Source: Tetracentron sinense (taxonomy: Eukaryota > Streptophyta > Magnoliopsida > Trochodendrales > Trochodendraceae). Taken from it: DNA of 64,000 nucleotides. The notes under the pieces are model-generated. The model made no database searches. It had not been told where the DNA came from and saw nothing but the letters and a program-made list of their open reading frames with translations. This document shows, piece by piece, positions 1 to 10,929 of the stretch. Location of the stretch: positions 6,653,501 to 6,717,500 of the forward strand of contig CM026571.1 of the NCBI GenBank assembly GCA_015143295.1. The letters run 5' to 3'. Every line of letters starts with the position of its first letter. Position 1 is the first letter of the stretch. The translations under genes and the position numbers were made by a program.

Positions 1-51
1 CGGCTCGATCGAATTGAGCCAACGAAACAGCTCGGCTTGAGTGCAGCCCTA
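1..51. mobile_element. right end of a hAT-like word-repeat element (cut by window edge)
   Basis: The first 51 bases hold CTCGGCTTGAG/GGCTCGA words and end in GCAGCCCTA. This resembles the right end of the complete element at 46871-47270, which is built from the same words and ends in GCACCCCTA. The left part lies outside the window, so the target duplication cannot be checked. Confidence 0.4.
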
Positions 52-435
52 GTAAAATTTGAGTTAGTTGAAAATCCTCCAATTTACTACCATACAATTG
101 TGAAGAATCTTAACTATGTAATATAGTGATTATCATAAGTCTGATTGGGTGTGTATTAAATGATAAGCTTAAAAAAAAAAAATGTAACATGACAAAATGA
201 TGCCGTGTACAATGGGGGGTTCCGTATTTATTGTGGCCATGACCAAAGGAAAGATTTTGGATGATTGCCTTTGATTTCACTTCAACTGATATATGAAACC
301 TAAACTAGGCTTGATTCATGGAGATTAGATGGCTACATAGAATCCACCTATCATACCAAATTCTGTATACATGTGCACATGCAAGGGGTTAGGGCCACCT
401 TTTTTTCCTAGTTTAAAGGCAATTCAATTAAGATG

Positions 436-608
436 GGAACACCCCGCCCTCTTGCACCAGTGGTTGGGGCATGGCCTCGAGAGGTGGGAGGTCAGGGATC
501 ATATCCCTCTGGTATGAGTTGTAAGAACTTCTCTGCCTAATGCTAACCCCTAACAGCCTAACCAATTCAAGATTACTAACGTAGGTATATGATAACTCCA
601 GCAAAAAA
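436..608 (+). mobile_element. tRNA-derived SINE with target-site duplication
   Basis: A short retroposon with a tRNA-like head: a box A-like TGCACCAGTGG near 454 and a degenerate box B-like GGATCATATCC near 496. It ends in an A-run at 603-610. The 10-bp direct repeat AATTAAGATG flanks it at 426-435 and 609-618, as expected for LINE-mediated insertion. The box A-like motif resembles that of the SINE at 62146-62316. It encodes no protein. Its 3' half has since been copied in a tandem duplication (561-772). Confidence 0.6.
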
Positions 609-772
609 AATTAAGATGAAAAACTTTCATTACAGACAATAGGAGGGGCGGCAAAAGCTCCCAAAAACCAATTCAAGATTACTAACGTAGGTACATGATA
701 ACTCCAGCAAAAAAAATTAAGATGAAAAACTTTCATTACAGACAATAGGAGGGGCGGCAAAAGCTCCCAAAA
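561..772. repeat. two-copy tandem duplication, 106-bp unit
   Basis: Copies 561-666 and 667-772 differ at one position that I can see (GGTATATG versus GGTACATG). The unit contains the 3' end of the SINE plus its right flank, so the duplication happened after the SINE inserted. Confidence 0.9.
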
Positions 773-1780
773 GCCACCTAATTGCAGGTATATTTCATAT
801 ATTTATCGCAATTAGATAGTCTATCGTGATTAGATAGATGGTTTATATAATCTAATGAATTTGATGGCGGATCTCAAATTCAATAATGTTATCAACATTC
901 ATAATATCATATGATTGTTAGATTACCAACTCCATTTGTAATATGCAATTCGTCATTTGTTTCATAATAATTTTGACACTTTTGACACTAGAGAGCGAAT
1001 ATGCAATGTGAGGAGTGAGTTGGTGCATGTAAGCAAGACTGAGAGATTGCAAAACTACAAAAGAGAGAGATGAGGGATATTATTATTTTTATACAAAAAT
1101 CCCATTAATTTATACATTTATATCATGACTTCATTTAATTATTTAATTATGGTTACCCTTAACCTATATAATCATTTTCATGAGCTAGCATAATCAATAA
1201 ATAAGAGAGGTAGGGACCATATGCCAATTATCTTCTATTTTTGTTTTGTTATGGGCCTAATTCCCCTTTTTTGTATCCTTCTTTATAAAAGGTGTAGGGC
1301 AATTATGCTAGACAACTCACATTCATGGGATGCCTTCTTGGCCTCCTGCTATACTCACATGCAACCTCCGGCCCCATGCCAGCAATTGTGACAATGAAAA
1401 AGTACAAAACCCCTAAATTCTACTCCCAATTCAAACACCTCACACCAACCGCCCAAACCTCATCTTTCATCCACGTGGTCGTCATTGATGTCACGGTCTC
1501 GAATTTCCAAGCCCAACCGCCCATCCCTAATTGGCTGCCACGTGGCCATTTGATAAAGTATTTTAAACGATTCATTGAAAAAACACGTGGTGCATACCGA
1601 CAACTTTGCTTAGCGTGCTAGACCTACTTTCATGCATTTCCTAATCTCATCCAACACCTGCTAAAGTAAAGACGAGTATTGATTTTACAATTGTTAGTTT
1701 TGAGAGTAGAAAATGGTTGAGAGTAGGGCTAGCAAGGCCTTTTTTTTTTGTTACTATCAGTAGGTTTTTTTTGGAAAAGG
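773..1780. other. gene-free AT-rich stretch
   Basis: No recognisable gene or element. A TATA-like TTTATAAAAG lies near 1281 and G-box cores (CACGTG) occur near 1470 and 1540, but the 98-codon ORF starting at 1325 has no recognisable domain and unconvincing composition. Confidence 0.5.
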
Positions 1781-2800
1781 ATAATGTATTAAAGAAAGCA
1801 AACCAGAAATACAATAACATAGGACTGGGAAAATCACCCCGTTCCTAGATCAAAAGGGTAAGAGACACCCAGACGGGCACAAAGGCTGGCAATTCTATTT
1901 TTCCGCCAATTTAGAGCTCTCTTGGCTAGATGATAGGCTTCTCCATTTGCTGATCTATGGATTGCTCAGGCAATGACATGTGGAAACCAATTCCAAAAAA
2001 CTTTAACATCCTTCAAGACCGTGGCTACATCCCTGTGAATTTCATTTTCTTTGTTGTTGAGAACGTCCATAAGCTGAGAGACATCTCCCTCTAAAACGAA
2101 CCTGCTCCATCCCTGGTTTGTAATAGTTAAACCAATGAAGAGAGCTTTTACTTCAGCTATACGAGCGCTCAACATCTTTGGGAAAATAGTATCTGAAAAT
2201 AGTAAGACCCTAATGGTCTCTGATTATGATACCCGCTCTAGCAAGGGGTATATCAGGCTTCCAAGCCCCATCCACATTAATTTTTAGCTAATTAGTTGGT
2301 GGTGGTTGCCAGTCCGGAGGGCGAGGGGTGGTCTAGGACCCACAACAGCTTGAAAACGCCCCTTTAAAGACGTTATCTCTCTTGCAAAGGATACCGCAAT
2401 TACCATTGTTTTTTGAGGGCAAAGAGAGTGGGCCTTAAAAATCCTCTCATTACAGGCTTTCCAAATAGTCCACAACATAGCGACAATAAGAACGGAGACC
2501 CCATACCCCTCCGAGGAGAAGTCTGGATGAAGCGTCTATTCTTTCCACCATGCAACATGAGAACTCACACCGGGCTGAGGAAGTCGACCACAGAGAGAGC
2601 CCAAACCAAATGTATCTCATGAAAAGGGCACTGAAAAAACAGGTAAGTGGTAGATTTGGAAACGGCACCACAAAGGCCACATGTACCTTCAATCCGGAGT
2701 CGTCAGGCCTTGAAATTCTCTGCCACTGGTAGTGATCCTTTAAGGAATCTCCAGAGGAATAAATGAATTTTTGGGGGGATGGGGAGCTCCCACATTCTTT
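1780..2800 (-). pseudogene. LINE remnant: zinc-binding RT tail and RNase H domain
   Basis: The - strand encodes broken pieces of a plant L1-type LINE. First comes a zf-RVT-like segment (about 2690-2580) reading CGLCGAVSKSTTYLFFQCPF, with the Cys-x2-Cys and a downstream Cys of that domain. Then comes a segment with WTIWKACNERIFK (about 2475-2430), and last an RNase H-like C-terminal part (about 2170-1966) containing AEVKALFIGL and LEGDVSQLMDVLNN. The pieces lie in different frames with stops between them, so the copy is dead. The reverse transcriptase core is missing. Confidence 0.7.
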
Positions 2801-3420
2801 TCTAGAAGCTTTCCTCGGAATTTGAAGAGGAAGCACCACCATTTGAGGCTTGCACAAGTTTATAGGATGTGGCAAGGTGGTATGCCGATTTCACTTGGAA
2901 ATTTCCATTGCTTGTGAAGTGCCAGACCCTGATATCTGCCCGGTTTGTCTTGCTAGGTTGCAAGGTTAGTAGTGTTAGTATCTGTTTACTGGTTAGAAGT
3001 TAGATAAAAGATAGATGAATAACATTTTAGTTGGGTCAAATGGTAAACTTTTTAATCATCACACCAACTCGTGAGAATCGATTTCAAACCCCCCAAATCG
3101 AGATATACAATACCACTGCCACCAATAGGTAGGTGTGTGTTATAAAGAGATGTTTTTGAGTTCAAGTTCCATTCATACAAAGGCATACAATGATTTTATT
3201 AATAAAATATATCTTGCTAAAGATAAATGATTAGGAACACTTTAATTGGGGATATTATGACATGGTTTCTTTCATTTGAAAAATAATTGTTGATTGGTTC
3301 ATCAATAAGAATTGATTGTCAATTTGTGGAATTCAATTCACAAAAATCTTTTACAATTAGCTTAGGCTAAGAATCAATCAATGGGTACTCTCAAATATAT
3401 TCATGAATTCTTATTGTCTA

Positions 3421-3550
3421 TGGTTACCACTAAGGGTTAGGATGTGGCTAGACTTATTTTATCTTTTGAAATGTCACATCAATTCTAATCTTAACCCTTT
3501 AATGATTGAATTAAATGGTTGAGATTTAGGAATACACTTTGGGAGTATCT
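3421..3550 (-). repeat. MITE-like repeat, copy 1
   Basis: About 130 bp that align, in the opposite orientation, with 20163-20322: the same order of ACCACTAAG, GACTTATTTT, CACATCA, CTAATC.TAACC and GGGAGTA blocks. It belongs to a short non-coding dispersed family. Its ends are not well defined. Confidence 0.6.
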
Positions 3551-3898
3551 ATAAACTTATACATTGAAAAATATAAAAACACAAGCCCCGCCTATTGACA
3601 CTTATTTATGTGTATAGTTTTTGCGGAGATTGGATCACAATCAATTGCGATTAAACTCTCCCTAAGTTCAATCACACCCATAGGTCAATACATGTCCCTT
3701 TTAACTCCTATTAATTATGGTTAAGATTCAATTACCCTCGGGATTCAACAATATAAGTTTGGTTTTTACCAAAAAAAATATTAACTGTAAAGGTTAAAAT
3801 TCTTACTCGGAGTTAAATATTTTTTTCTTAAAACCAAGGTTAAATTATTGAACCCCAATGGTTAGTGAATCTTAACCACAGTTAATAGGGGTTAAAAG

Positions 3899-4396
3899 TA
3901 GGGCTGTCAATGGACCGGATCATGATCCGGATCCGATCCGAATCCGATCCGATTAGCCGGACTTTGGACCCTATATGTGATCCGTCGGATCGGATTCGGA
4001 TCGGATCGGTAGAATCCGATTATAATCGGATCGGATCTGGATATAGGGTGATCCGATCCGATTAAAATCCGATCCGATAATAATAATAATTTTTAATTAT
4101 TTTAAATATATTATTTAGATTTTCTATGTATAAAATATTAATTTTAAAAAAAATTAACATTAATTAGTATTAATTAAGGTATTATTAGATTTTTTATTAT
4201 TAAAATAGATTTTTTTTTAAAAAAATAACCTTACTCGGATCGGATCGGATTGGATTCGGATTGGACGATATATAATCGGATCGGTTACTTCATGATCCGA
4301 CGGATCTCGGATCGGATTCGGATCAGTCGGATTCTTAATCGGATCGGATTCGGATCTAGGCTGATCCGGTCCGAATCCGATCCGTTGACAGCCCTA
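3899..4396. mobile_element. hAT-like fold-back MITE built of GATCCG words
   Basis: The terminal inverted repeats read TAGGGCTGTCAA (left) and TTGACAGCCCTA (right). A perfect 8-bp target duplication GTTAAAAG flanks them at 3891-3898 and 4397-4404, the hallmark of hAT transposition. Both arms are filled with GATCCG/CGGATC words that pair with each other, around an AT-rich core at about 4080-4230. There is no coding capacity, so it depends on a transposase made elsewhere. Confidence 0.85.
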
Positions 4397-4555
4397 GTTA
4401 AAAGGGATATGTGTTGATCTGTGGGTGCAATTGAACTCAAGGAAAGTTTAATTACAATTGACTGTGATCCGATCTCTTTTTGTGCAGTTATAATACCATT
4501 TAAATTAGAGATACATGTGAGTGAGGGGGAAGTGTATTCTTCATGGTTTTTGGGG

Positions 4556-7500
4556 GTGTTTGGTTACAGAAACAATTTCGAATACGCATGAGCAAAGCCA
4601 ATATATATGTGAGCATGAGATTTTCCTACCCACTTTCACATTTTTGGTTTGACTAAGAGTCGCCACCTATTCATTCTTAGGGATAGGTCCCAAATGGTTG
4701 GATAAGGCAAATGGTCTAATCAGAGTTAGGGTAAGCGGTTCGATTAAGCCCCGAGGAAGGTGTTAGGCACCCTAGGACCCCCATTTTACAATGGTTACTT
4801 ACTCCCTAAATTTAAGCCAAATTTAATCTCAAAATTTAATTAAAATATCTAAGTATTTAATCAAATACTAATCCAAAAAAATGAAAAAGCTAAATAGCTA
4901 GGGTCGAACCCGAGTAGGGTTGCCTACGTACTCACAAGGTGAGATCAGACCAAGCGTAGTTCTGACACGCGAGCCCGTGCCAAGGCTAAGGGGTGTGTGT
5001 GTGTGCAAGGGTGGTCGAGGGTCTAGCCCAGAGGCTAGGGTTTGACTGACCGGGTTGGTCAAGTGCAAAGTAGGGTCTAACCGCAGTTAAAAGGGTATTA
5101 ACTGTGATTAAAGAGCCTAACCACAGTTAAGAAAGCAAGCAAGCATGTTTTGGTCCTTTTTTGGTCTTTTTGATCTTGTATTGTTTTTGTATTTTTGATT
5201 GTTTTTCATTTTTTTTTGGATTTTTTGAATAGTAGTTTAGGCTCGTTGCGGAGCAACGAGCTTAAACTAACTATGATTATTCAAAGTTATCCTAGAGTTA
5301 ATTTAATTCACTAGGTATTGTCCTAAGCAACTACCTAAGGATCATTAATTTAAGCTAAAATTCACTGAGCTAAAGCTAACCTAGAAAGTTAATAGAAAAA
5401 GTATTTATGCTAAGACTAATTTAACAAGTTAATCAAAACCGATCCTAAAAAAAAAGTTGACCAAAAACTTACTTAATCTATGTCTATGTTAACTAACCAA
5501 AAAGCAAACACCATAACCAAAAGTATACTTAGTCTATGCCTATGTTAACTGACCAAAAGAAACAAACACCGTAACGGAATTAATGCTTACATGTCTAAAG
5601 GAGTTAAAACTAATTACATTCAGATATATCCTAAATTAAAAAAAACTAGTCTACAAACTAACCAATACATCAGGTTTGATGCTAAGATGTCTAAAGGATT
5701 TAACACTGATCACTACCCTAACAAAGAACATATTTCAAATTAACTAAACTAAATAACTAAAAAGATTATCTAAACGAACAGATTTGGTTTAAGTTAATAC
5801 TAAGCTAACAATTAAAGAGCAGATTTTGAATTAATTAAACTACAGAACTAAACGGCCTTACTTGCTCTGGATAGACTAATTCTAAACTAATTTAACATCT
5901 AGTAAATTACTTCACTCTAACATATGTTAAACTAAGAAGGGAAAAGGGTTGAAGGGGGCTTACCTGCGGCTACTGTAAAGGAGAAATGGCTGCTATTTGT
6001 TTGGCATGCAGATCTGCAAACAAGGGCAGCGACTATGCTGAGTATGTGGAGATAAAGGCAGCCACTGGGTTGCTACTCCATTGATGGAGGGAAAGGAGGC
6101 GTGGCCAAGCTGCTGCCGGTGGGGATGGAGGGTGCGGTGGCTGCACAGGTGGCTGTTTTATGGAGGCTAAATGGAGGCCGTTCTATAGATTTCATGGAGG
6201 TTCAAGGCATGTGGCTAAGCAGGAGGGAAAATATAGGGGAGATCATGAGGTAGGGCATGAGCTTTTAGTGCATAGAGGGGAAACTCCCGAAGTGGGAGGG
6301 CTCCCTCTTCTCCTTTGTTTTTCTTAGCATCCAAGGTGAGAAATAGAGAAGAATAGAGAGAGATACAGGGGTTCGGTGGTTTTGGATTTTTGGGACTAGA
6401 CAATGGTTTCCTACAAGAATTCCTCAAGGGTCTTTTTGAATCTCTCTCTCTCCCCCTAAGTTCCTTGGTCTCCCCTTTTGATTCTTTGGTTTTCCCTTGG
6501 GATTTCCCCCCACCTCCTCACTGATCTCCACCCAGCCTCTCTTTAAAGAAAAAAAGGAGAAGGGTTTCAAGATTCAAAAAAAAAAGGCGGGACGGGGTGA
6601 TGGGCAGCCATTGGTGGCCACCCTGGACTCGTCAGTGACAAGGCAGAGGAGGGTGGAGGTGGCTCAAGATGAGGGGAGAGCAGGCTACGCCCTTTCCTTT
6701 TTTGTGCAAAAAAACAACCTGGGTCTCTAAAAGTCCCCTGCGGGTGAACATGAAGAAGAATAGTGGATGGCTCTTGGGTTTAAACCGCGGGTCATGGACC
6801 CTGGGTCAAAGCTTGGGCCATGGGCTTGGGGTATTTCTCACAGATCATGGACCATGGGCTTGGGTTTTTGGACTCAGGCCAAGGCTTGGGTGAAGGGACT
6901 TCGGCCCTTGAGATTTTAGCAATGGCTTGGCCTTAGGGCTAAGGCCTAAGCAAAAAACAACACATGGGTTTTGGGCCAGGGTTGTGCCGAGCTAACCATA
7001 GTTAAATTAATTAACCATAGTTAAAAAGAGGGGTGTAAAAATGGGGTGCTGACAGCTGCCCCTCTTTGTCGGAGAGTGCTAATTTGGCAATTAAACGACA
7101 AAGACTGGAATCATCCAATTTTTACACCAAAGCAGGGTGAGAGCAAACATGATGGATCCGCTCCAACAGAGATGAGGTGAAGGTTGGCCACACGACTACC
7201 TTACTGGAGATAATAGCAAAGCAATGATGGGTGCAAGATTAGCGTCACTGGAGTCCGCGACTGGCAGTCGGTCACACGATCGTGTCAGTATACCCCTTAA
7301 TTAGTGAGCTAGTAGTGCAAGAAGAACTTCACTGGAGGCCGCAACTGACACCCGGTCACACGACCGTGACAGTATACTCCTTGATTAGTGAAGGGGAAGC
7401 GAAATAGCAGATAACCGTCTGATTATCCGACAATGTTAAAAAGGGTAAAGACAGTCACACGACTGCTTCACCTGAGGTGGGATGCAACGCTGTAGATAAC

Positions 7501-8326
7501 CGCCCGATTGTCTGCCAGGGTAGCAAGATAAGGAGGGTAAAGATAGTCGCCCGACTGCTTCACCTGGTAGCAAGCCAAGATAGTGTAGACAATCGCCCGA
7601 TTATCTCACTGAAGAGAAATGCGACACAGTGCAGACAACGGCCCCATTGCCTGACTGGGTAGCAAGATAAGGAGGGTAAAGACAGCCGCCCGACCGCTTC
7701 ACCTGGTAGTAAGCAAAGATAGTGTAGACAACCGCCCGATTGTCTCACTGAAGGGGGTGCAACGCAGTACAGACAACGGCCCCATTGTCTGACTGGGTAA
7801 CAAGATAAAGAGGGTAAAAATAGCCGCTCGACTGCTTCACCTGGTAGCAAGCCAAGATAGTGTAGACAACCGCCCGATTGTCTCACTGAAGGGGAATGCA
7901 CCGTGCAGACAACGGCCTCATTGTCTGACTGGGTAACAAGATAAAGAGGGTAAAGACAGCCGCCCGACTGTTTCACCTGGTAGCAAGCCAAGATAGTGTA
8001 GACAACCGCCCGATTGTCTCACTGAAGGGGGTGCAACACAATACAGGCAACGGCCCCATTGTCTGACTGGGTAGCAAGATAAAAAGGGTAAAGACCACAT
8101 GTGATTCGGATTATTGCAATCATAATTGGCATGCAATAAGCGTTATTGTGAATAAGCATTGTCATGAGCGAGCGCTAGTGAATAATTATGTGTGATTGAC
8201 ACTAATGATAAACGATTATTTGGTCATTATTTTTTATCATTTTGAAAAGATGATAAATATTTCTTTAAAAATTCTCTCAAGCTTAAGGGTCTTCTATGCC
8301 TTTTGGAAATAAATTTGGGTGCTTAC
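4556..8326 (+). mobile_element. Ty3/Gypsy (Tat/Ogre-like) LTR remnant, boundaries uncertain
   Basis: Motifs typical of long plant Ty3/Gypsy LTRs appear in order: AGAGTCGCCACCTATTC near 4649, GGTGTTAGGCACCCTAGG near 4759, and GCTGACAGCTGCCCCTCTTT near 7048. I see no gag, pol or primer-binding site, so this may be one long solo LTR. A TG..CA span of TGTTTGG (4557) to GCTTACA (8326) is possible, but no convincing target duplication flanks it. It carries a minisatellite (7521-8100) and a shorter duplication near 5450-5580. The family call rests on remembered motifs. Confidence 0.4.
7521..8100. repeat. minisatellite, about 138-bp unit, four to five copies
   Basis: The anchor TAG/TAACAAGATAA recurs at 7521, 7660, 7798, 7934 and 8072, giving periods of 139, 138, 136 and 138 bp. 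Each unit has two related half-motifs, GACAACCGCCCGATTGTCT and GACAACGGCCCCATTGTCT. Degenerate relatives of the unit extend upstream to about 7200. The long - strand reading frames here follow from a period near a multiple of three and are not genes. Confidence 0.9.
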
Positions 8327-9260
8327 ATTAAATTATAATAAAAAGCTTAGAAGCTTTTTTTTTTTGAAAGTACATAAGCTACGTAGAGTGCGTGTGTTAC
8401 ACGATATCATTTCAACCAAGTTCATAAGCTGTTACCTTCCCTAATTATTACCCTTTGATGAGACTATGAATACACCGACTGTTTTTATATATACTATTAC
8501 ATCTTTACTATAATAATGCGAGAGACAGCTTAGCCTGATTTTTTTGAAATTCCCAAACTACCCTCGGAGAAAACAGAACTTTGATTTTATATTTTACTTT
8601 AATTCTAAAACTACCTCTTACTCGTCAATCTATTTAAAGAATAGAATCATAGCCTATCGCGATTGAACAAGGAAAGAGTTCGATTGCACTTGCAGGGTTA
8701 ACACGTATCCCTTTTAACTTCTATTGACTATGGTTAACTCCTTCCCCTCACTCTCACGTGCATCACGCGTGCCACTCGCTAGTCTCTCATAATGCCAATA
8801 CAACCGATTCAATCAATTTGATAATTTGAATCAAAATGATGCCATGGATTCCAAGCTTATCCTTTTAACATGAACAACATTATTGTGAATTTTGGCCTAG
8901 GCATTAGATGGATGGGAGTGTTGGTCGTTCATTTTAATGCGCAAAGTAGACCTTCGCAACAAACACTCGGATATTATGTACCAGAGGCAAAAATAGGAGA
9001 CAAAATATAGATTTTAGCATCATGTCAATTTTTTTTTGGTTGGCCCCTACCGACAGATACTACAAAGCCAATAGAGTCAGCCGGTCAGAAATTAGCCGGG
9101 GCCATCCTCCATATTCACACATGCATTAGATGATGGCCCCACTTAATGCTTGACACCCTTAGATTGAAAATCCAATGGTTAATTTCTCGATAGTAGGTAC
9201 TTTCAAGAGTTTTAAATCACTTTTTTTTTAATTTTTCTAAAAGCTAACAAATAGCATTAC
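8327..9260. other. gene-free stretch
   Basis: AT-rich DNA with no recognisable coding sequence. A CCCTTTTAAC..CTATGGTTAAC fragment near 8710 resembles bits near 3700 and 63010-63390, so it is probably dispersed repeat material. Confidence 0.4.
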
Positions 9261-9263
9261 CTT

Positions 9264-9900
9264 TAGAGTTAATGTTCTTAACTACAATTAATGCCATACA
9301 CTTTAACCTGGCAAACAACCGGACATAATTGGACGATTCATAACCGTGACAGACCTTGAGTGTTTGCAGAAATAACCCAAAATAAGGAATTTGAGAGTAT
9401 TGCGACGGTTGATGCAAGTGAAACCCTGCATATGTACATAACCCATGAGGATTTTGCTAGCCCAGTCGCAAATCTTCCGAACAACGCAAATGGGGCCATA
9501 CAAATGGCAAACTTTTACTTTTGCTTTTTAAATTGTTAAAATAATGAAGCATTTCCAAGTGTTAGGCCCATCTTACGTCTATAGAAAAATTTGGAGTAAA
9601 TGCGACTATGGCTAGCTAATGCTCTTTAACTACAGTTAATGTGATACACATTAACAGGGCAAACAACCGGACACAATTGGACAATACATAACCGTGACGG
9701 ACCTTGAGTGTTTGCAGAAATAACTCAAGCAAGGAATTTGGGAGTACTGCGACTGTTGATGCAAGTGAACCCTGCATAAGTATACAACCGTGAAGGACCT
9801 TGAGTGTTTGCAAAAAATAACCTAAAACAAGGAGTTTGGGAGTATTGCGACCATTAATGCAAGTAAACTCATTCTTGAGAATTTTGTTAATACATGGACA
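9264..9900. repeat. three diverged copies of a roughly 100-bp repeat
   Basis: The string ACCGTGACGGACCTTGAGTG and its followers (GTTTGCAGAAATAAC, GGAATTTGGGAGTATTGCGAC, TTGATGCAAGTGAA) occur from about 9343, 9691 and 9787. Copies 2 and 3 are adjacent with a 96-bp period. Copies 1 and 2 also share the preceding TTAACTACA.TTAATG block. No protein is encoded. Confidence 0.8.
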
Positions 9901-10575
9901 GCTAAGGGGTGTTACTTGAATTGAGTTCGTAAGAAGCCATTCCCCAAAAGTTGTGCATCTTATTTTATTTTTATAATTCAACTGTCCTTTTTAATGGTAT
10001 ATGCATCAATACTTTACGGTTAGTGGGTTAATGTTAGCTTAGGATTGGTGAGTGGACATATGTTTATCATCTCATTTAGGAATATTTTCCTTAACAGGAT
10101 TCAGTGATAGACTACCCTCATCAAAGGAGCATATATTGCCTTATAAGAAACAATGGCAGGTAATTTAAACACCTTGTTGCAAGAATACGAGGCAAAATAC
10201 ATACTCATGTACCCCGCACGTGAATGAGTGTGCAATTGGTCATATGCCAGCAGTTAAAATTCATTTTATAAGTGCAAATTTTAAGGTGGTGCAATGGGCA
10301 CTTCCAACATTTGATGACCACCCCAATGTTAAACCTTACACATCTATACCTAAAAAGAAAAATAAATGGACAATAATGCCTATTCCCCTGCATTTTCTTT
10401 TCTTATTATCTCCCACCAAAGACTTCGGTAATCTCTATTTTCCATTAAGGCTGTGTTTGCTTACTTGAAAAATAGGATGAAAATAACTTCCCTCCATCCT
10501 AAGGGAAAAAATTTTCCTTATATATTATGGAAAACATTTATTTTAGAGAAAACTTCTTTAGAAGAGAATTATTTT

Positions 10576-10926
10576 TCAAGAAGCAGAAAATAAACTTAAT
10601 AATAAGAGGATAGTTATCACATTCTTTTTTTTTTGGGTACTCATATTTATCCCATTCAAAACACCATTTTTTATTCTCTGAATCACATAGCTAGAGCTCA
10701 CAACGGTAGTTGATTGGCAACAATCATCCCCCCATTCTTGAGCAACAGACAAGACAAGATCTGATGCCACAAACTCACTCCAAGTATCATTGTCGTCATC
10801 ACCATTACAGACATAGATTATCCCAAGAACTACCATGATCCTTGGAAGCCTATTTAGGGTTTCTATCAATATTGGGAAATCCACATCGGAAACCAAATTC
10901 AATAAATTCGCACAATATCTAGACAT
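10576..10926 (-). CDS. uncharacterised 116-codon ORF
   Basis: An uninterrupted ORF beginning MSRYCANLLNLVSDVDFP and containing an acidic GDDDNDTWSEF segment, ending in a hydrophobic stretch. I recognise no domain. The region upstream of its ATG on the - strand is pyrimidine-rich, like a plant 5' leader, but no neighbouring exon supports it. It could be a fragment of a host gene, part of a repeat, or chance. Confidence 0.2.
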   Translation of the reverse strand: MSRYCANLLNLVSDVDFPILIETLNRLPRIMVVLGIIYVCNGDDDNDTWSEFVASDLVLSVAQEWGDDCCQSTTVVSSSYVIQRIKNGVLNGINMSTQKKKNVITILLLLSLFSAS

Positions 10927-10929
10927 CTT

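Noticed and set aside
1325-1621. 98-codon ORF downstream of a TATA-like box
   Set aside because: No domain, no plausible continuation exon, and the composition is that of non-coding DNA; the TATA-like motif alone is weak in AT-rich sequence.
7521-8100. CRISPR-like array
   Set aside because: The units are contiguous 138-bp tandem repeats with no unique spacers, in a plant nuclear genome.
7560-8136. Repeat-rich - strand ORFs (GGCLHYLGLLPGEAV pattern)
   Set aside because: Produced by the 138-bp minisatellite, whose period is near a multiple of three; not a repeat protein.
8500-8530. Second Helitron 5' end (TCTTTACTATAATAATGCG)
   Set aside because: No matching hairpin plus CTAG end could be found downstream.
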